From assembly GCA_021286965.1 (NCBI GenBank), contig JAJTBK010000287.1:1-6000 (forward strand): 6,000 nt of DNA, read 5' to 3'. This document shows, one piece after another, positions 5,988-6,000 of the stretch (position 1 is its first letter; every line of letters starts with the position of its first letter). The stretch comes from Comamonadaceae bacterium (GTDB lineage: Bacteria > Pseudomonadota > Gammaproteobacteria > Burkholderiales > Burkholderiaceae_C). The notes under the pieces are model-generated. The model did not search any database, was not told the DNA's origin, and saw nothing but the letters and a program-made list of their open reading frames with translations. A program made the position numbers and the translations under genes.

Positions 5988-6000
5988 ATGCAAGGCGACG
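5988..6000 (+). CDS. Start of a divergent gene, possibly bacterioferritin
   Basis: An ATG at 5988 is preceded by AGGAG (5977-5981) at a spacing of six bases, a good ribosome binding site in a gap that otherwise lacks genes. Only Met-Gln-Gly-Asp and one base of the next codon are visible. MQGD or MKGD is the usual beginning of bacterioferritin (Bfr), the haem-containing iron store, and such a gene beside ahpC would make sense because both limit iron-peroxide damage. Four residues cannot prove this. That a gene starts here is fairly likely; its identity is tentative. Confidence 0.45.

Noticed and set aside
5703..5993. 96-codon minus-strand frame crossing the ahpC promoter
   Set aside because: It overlaps the start of ahpC out of frame and runs through the promoter and the divergent gene start; no signal or motif supports it.

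Overview
The window is GC-rich, densely coded DNA that looks like a beta-proteobacterial chromosome. Comamonadaceae (the Acidovorax / Comamonas / Delftia neighbourhood) is my best guess. I base this on the proteins (a beta-type AhpC and a CzcI-family protein) and on an intergenic hairpin repeat with the core GATAGCnnCTnGCGCTTG, which resembles repeats I associate with that family. I could not test this with a search.

Six genes lie in tandem on the minus strand, so the window reads from right to left. First comes a peroxide-defence pair. ahpC (5216-5791) encodes the alkyl hydroperoxide peroxidase and ahpF (3553-5115) its NADH-dependent flavin reductase. A strong intrinsic terminator lies in the 100-base gap between them (5154-5200). 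Upstream of ahpC is a 196-base divergent control region with a plausible sigma-70 promoter and a perfect 9-bp inverted repeat. On its far side a plus-strand gene begins at 5988. Only four codons (Met-Gln-Gly-Asp) are visible; they match the usual start of bacterioferritin, but this is tentative.

Downstream of ahpF, after about 140 bases of hairpin repeat, comes a heavy-metal efflux cluster in the order czcI, czcC, an unnamed gene, czcB. czcI (3039-3410) is a small His-rich periplasmic protein. czcC (1677-2930) is a TolC-type outer-membrane channel. The unnamed gene (1051-1608) encodes a periplasmic domain with a C-terminal membrane anchor. czcB (1-1054, cut by the window edge) is the periplasmic adaptor of an RND pump. 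The inner-membrane pump CzcA is expected just beyond position 1. Together these would form a tripartite pump exporting divalent cations such as Co, Zn or Cd; the metal cannot be read from the sequence.

The points most worth following are these: the uncharacterised anchored protein and CzcB start their mature chains with nearly the same HEGHD(N/D)AP motif; CzcI carries a CHSCH motif beside a histidine cluster; there is a terminator inside ahpC-ahpF; a long inverted repeat covers the probable czcI control region; and a large nested hairpin lies between czcI and czcC. Otherwise the genes belong to known families, and I see no wholly new system, mobile element, CRISPR array or RNA gene.
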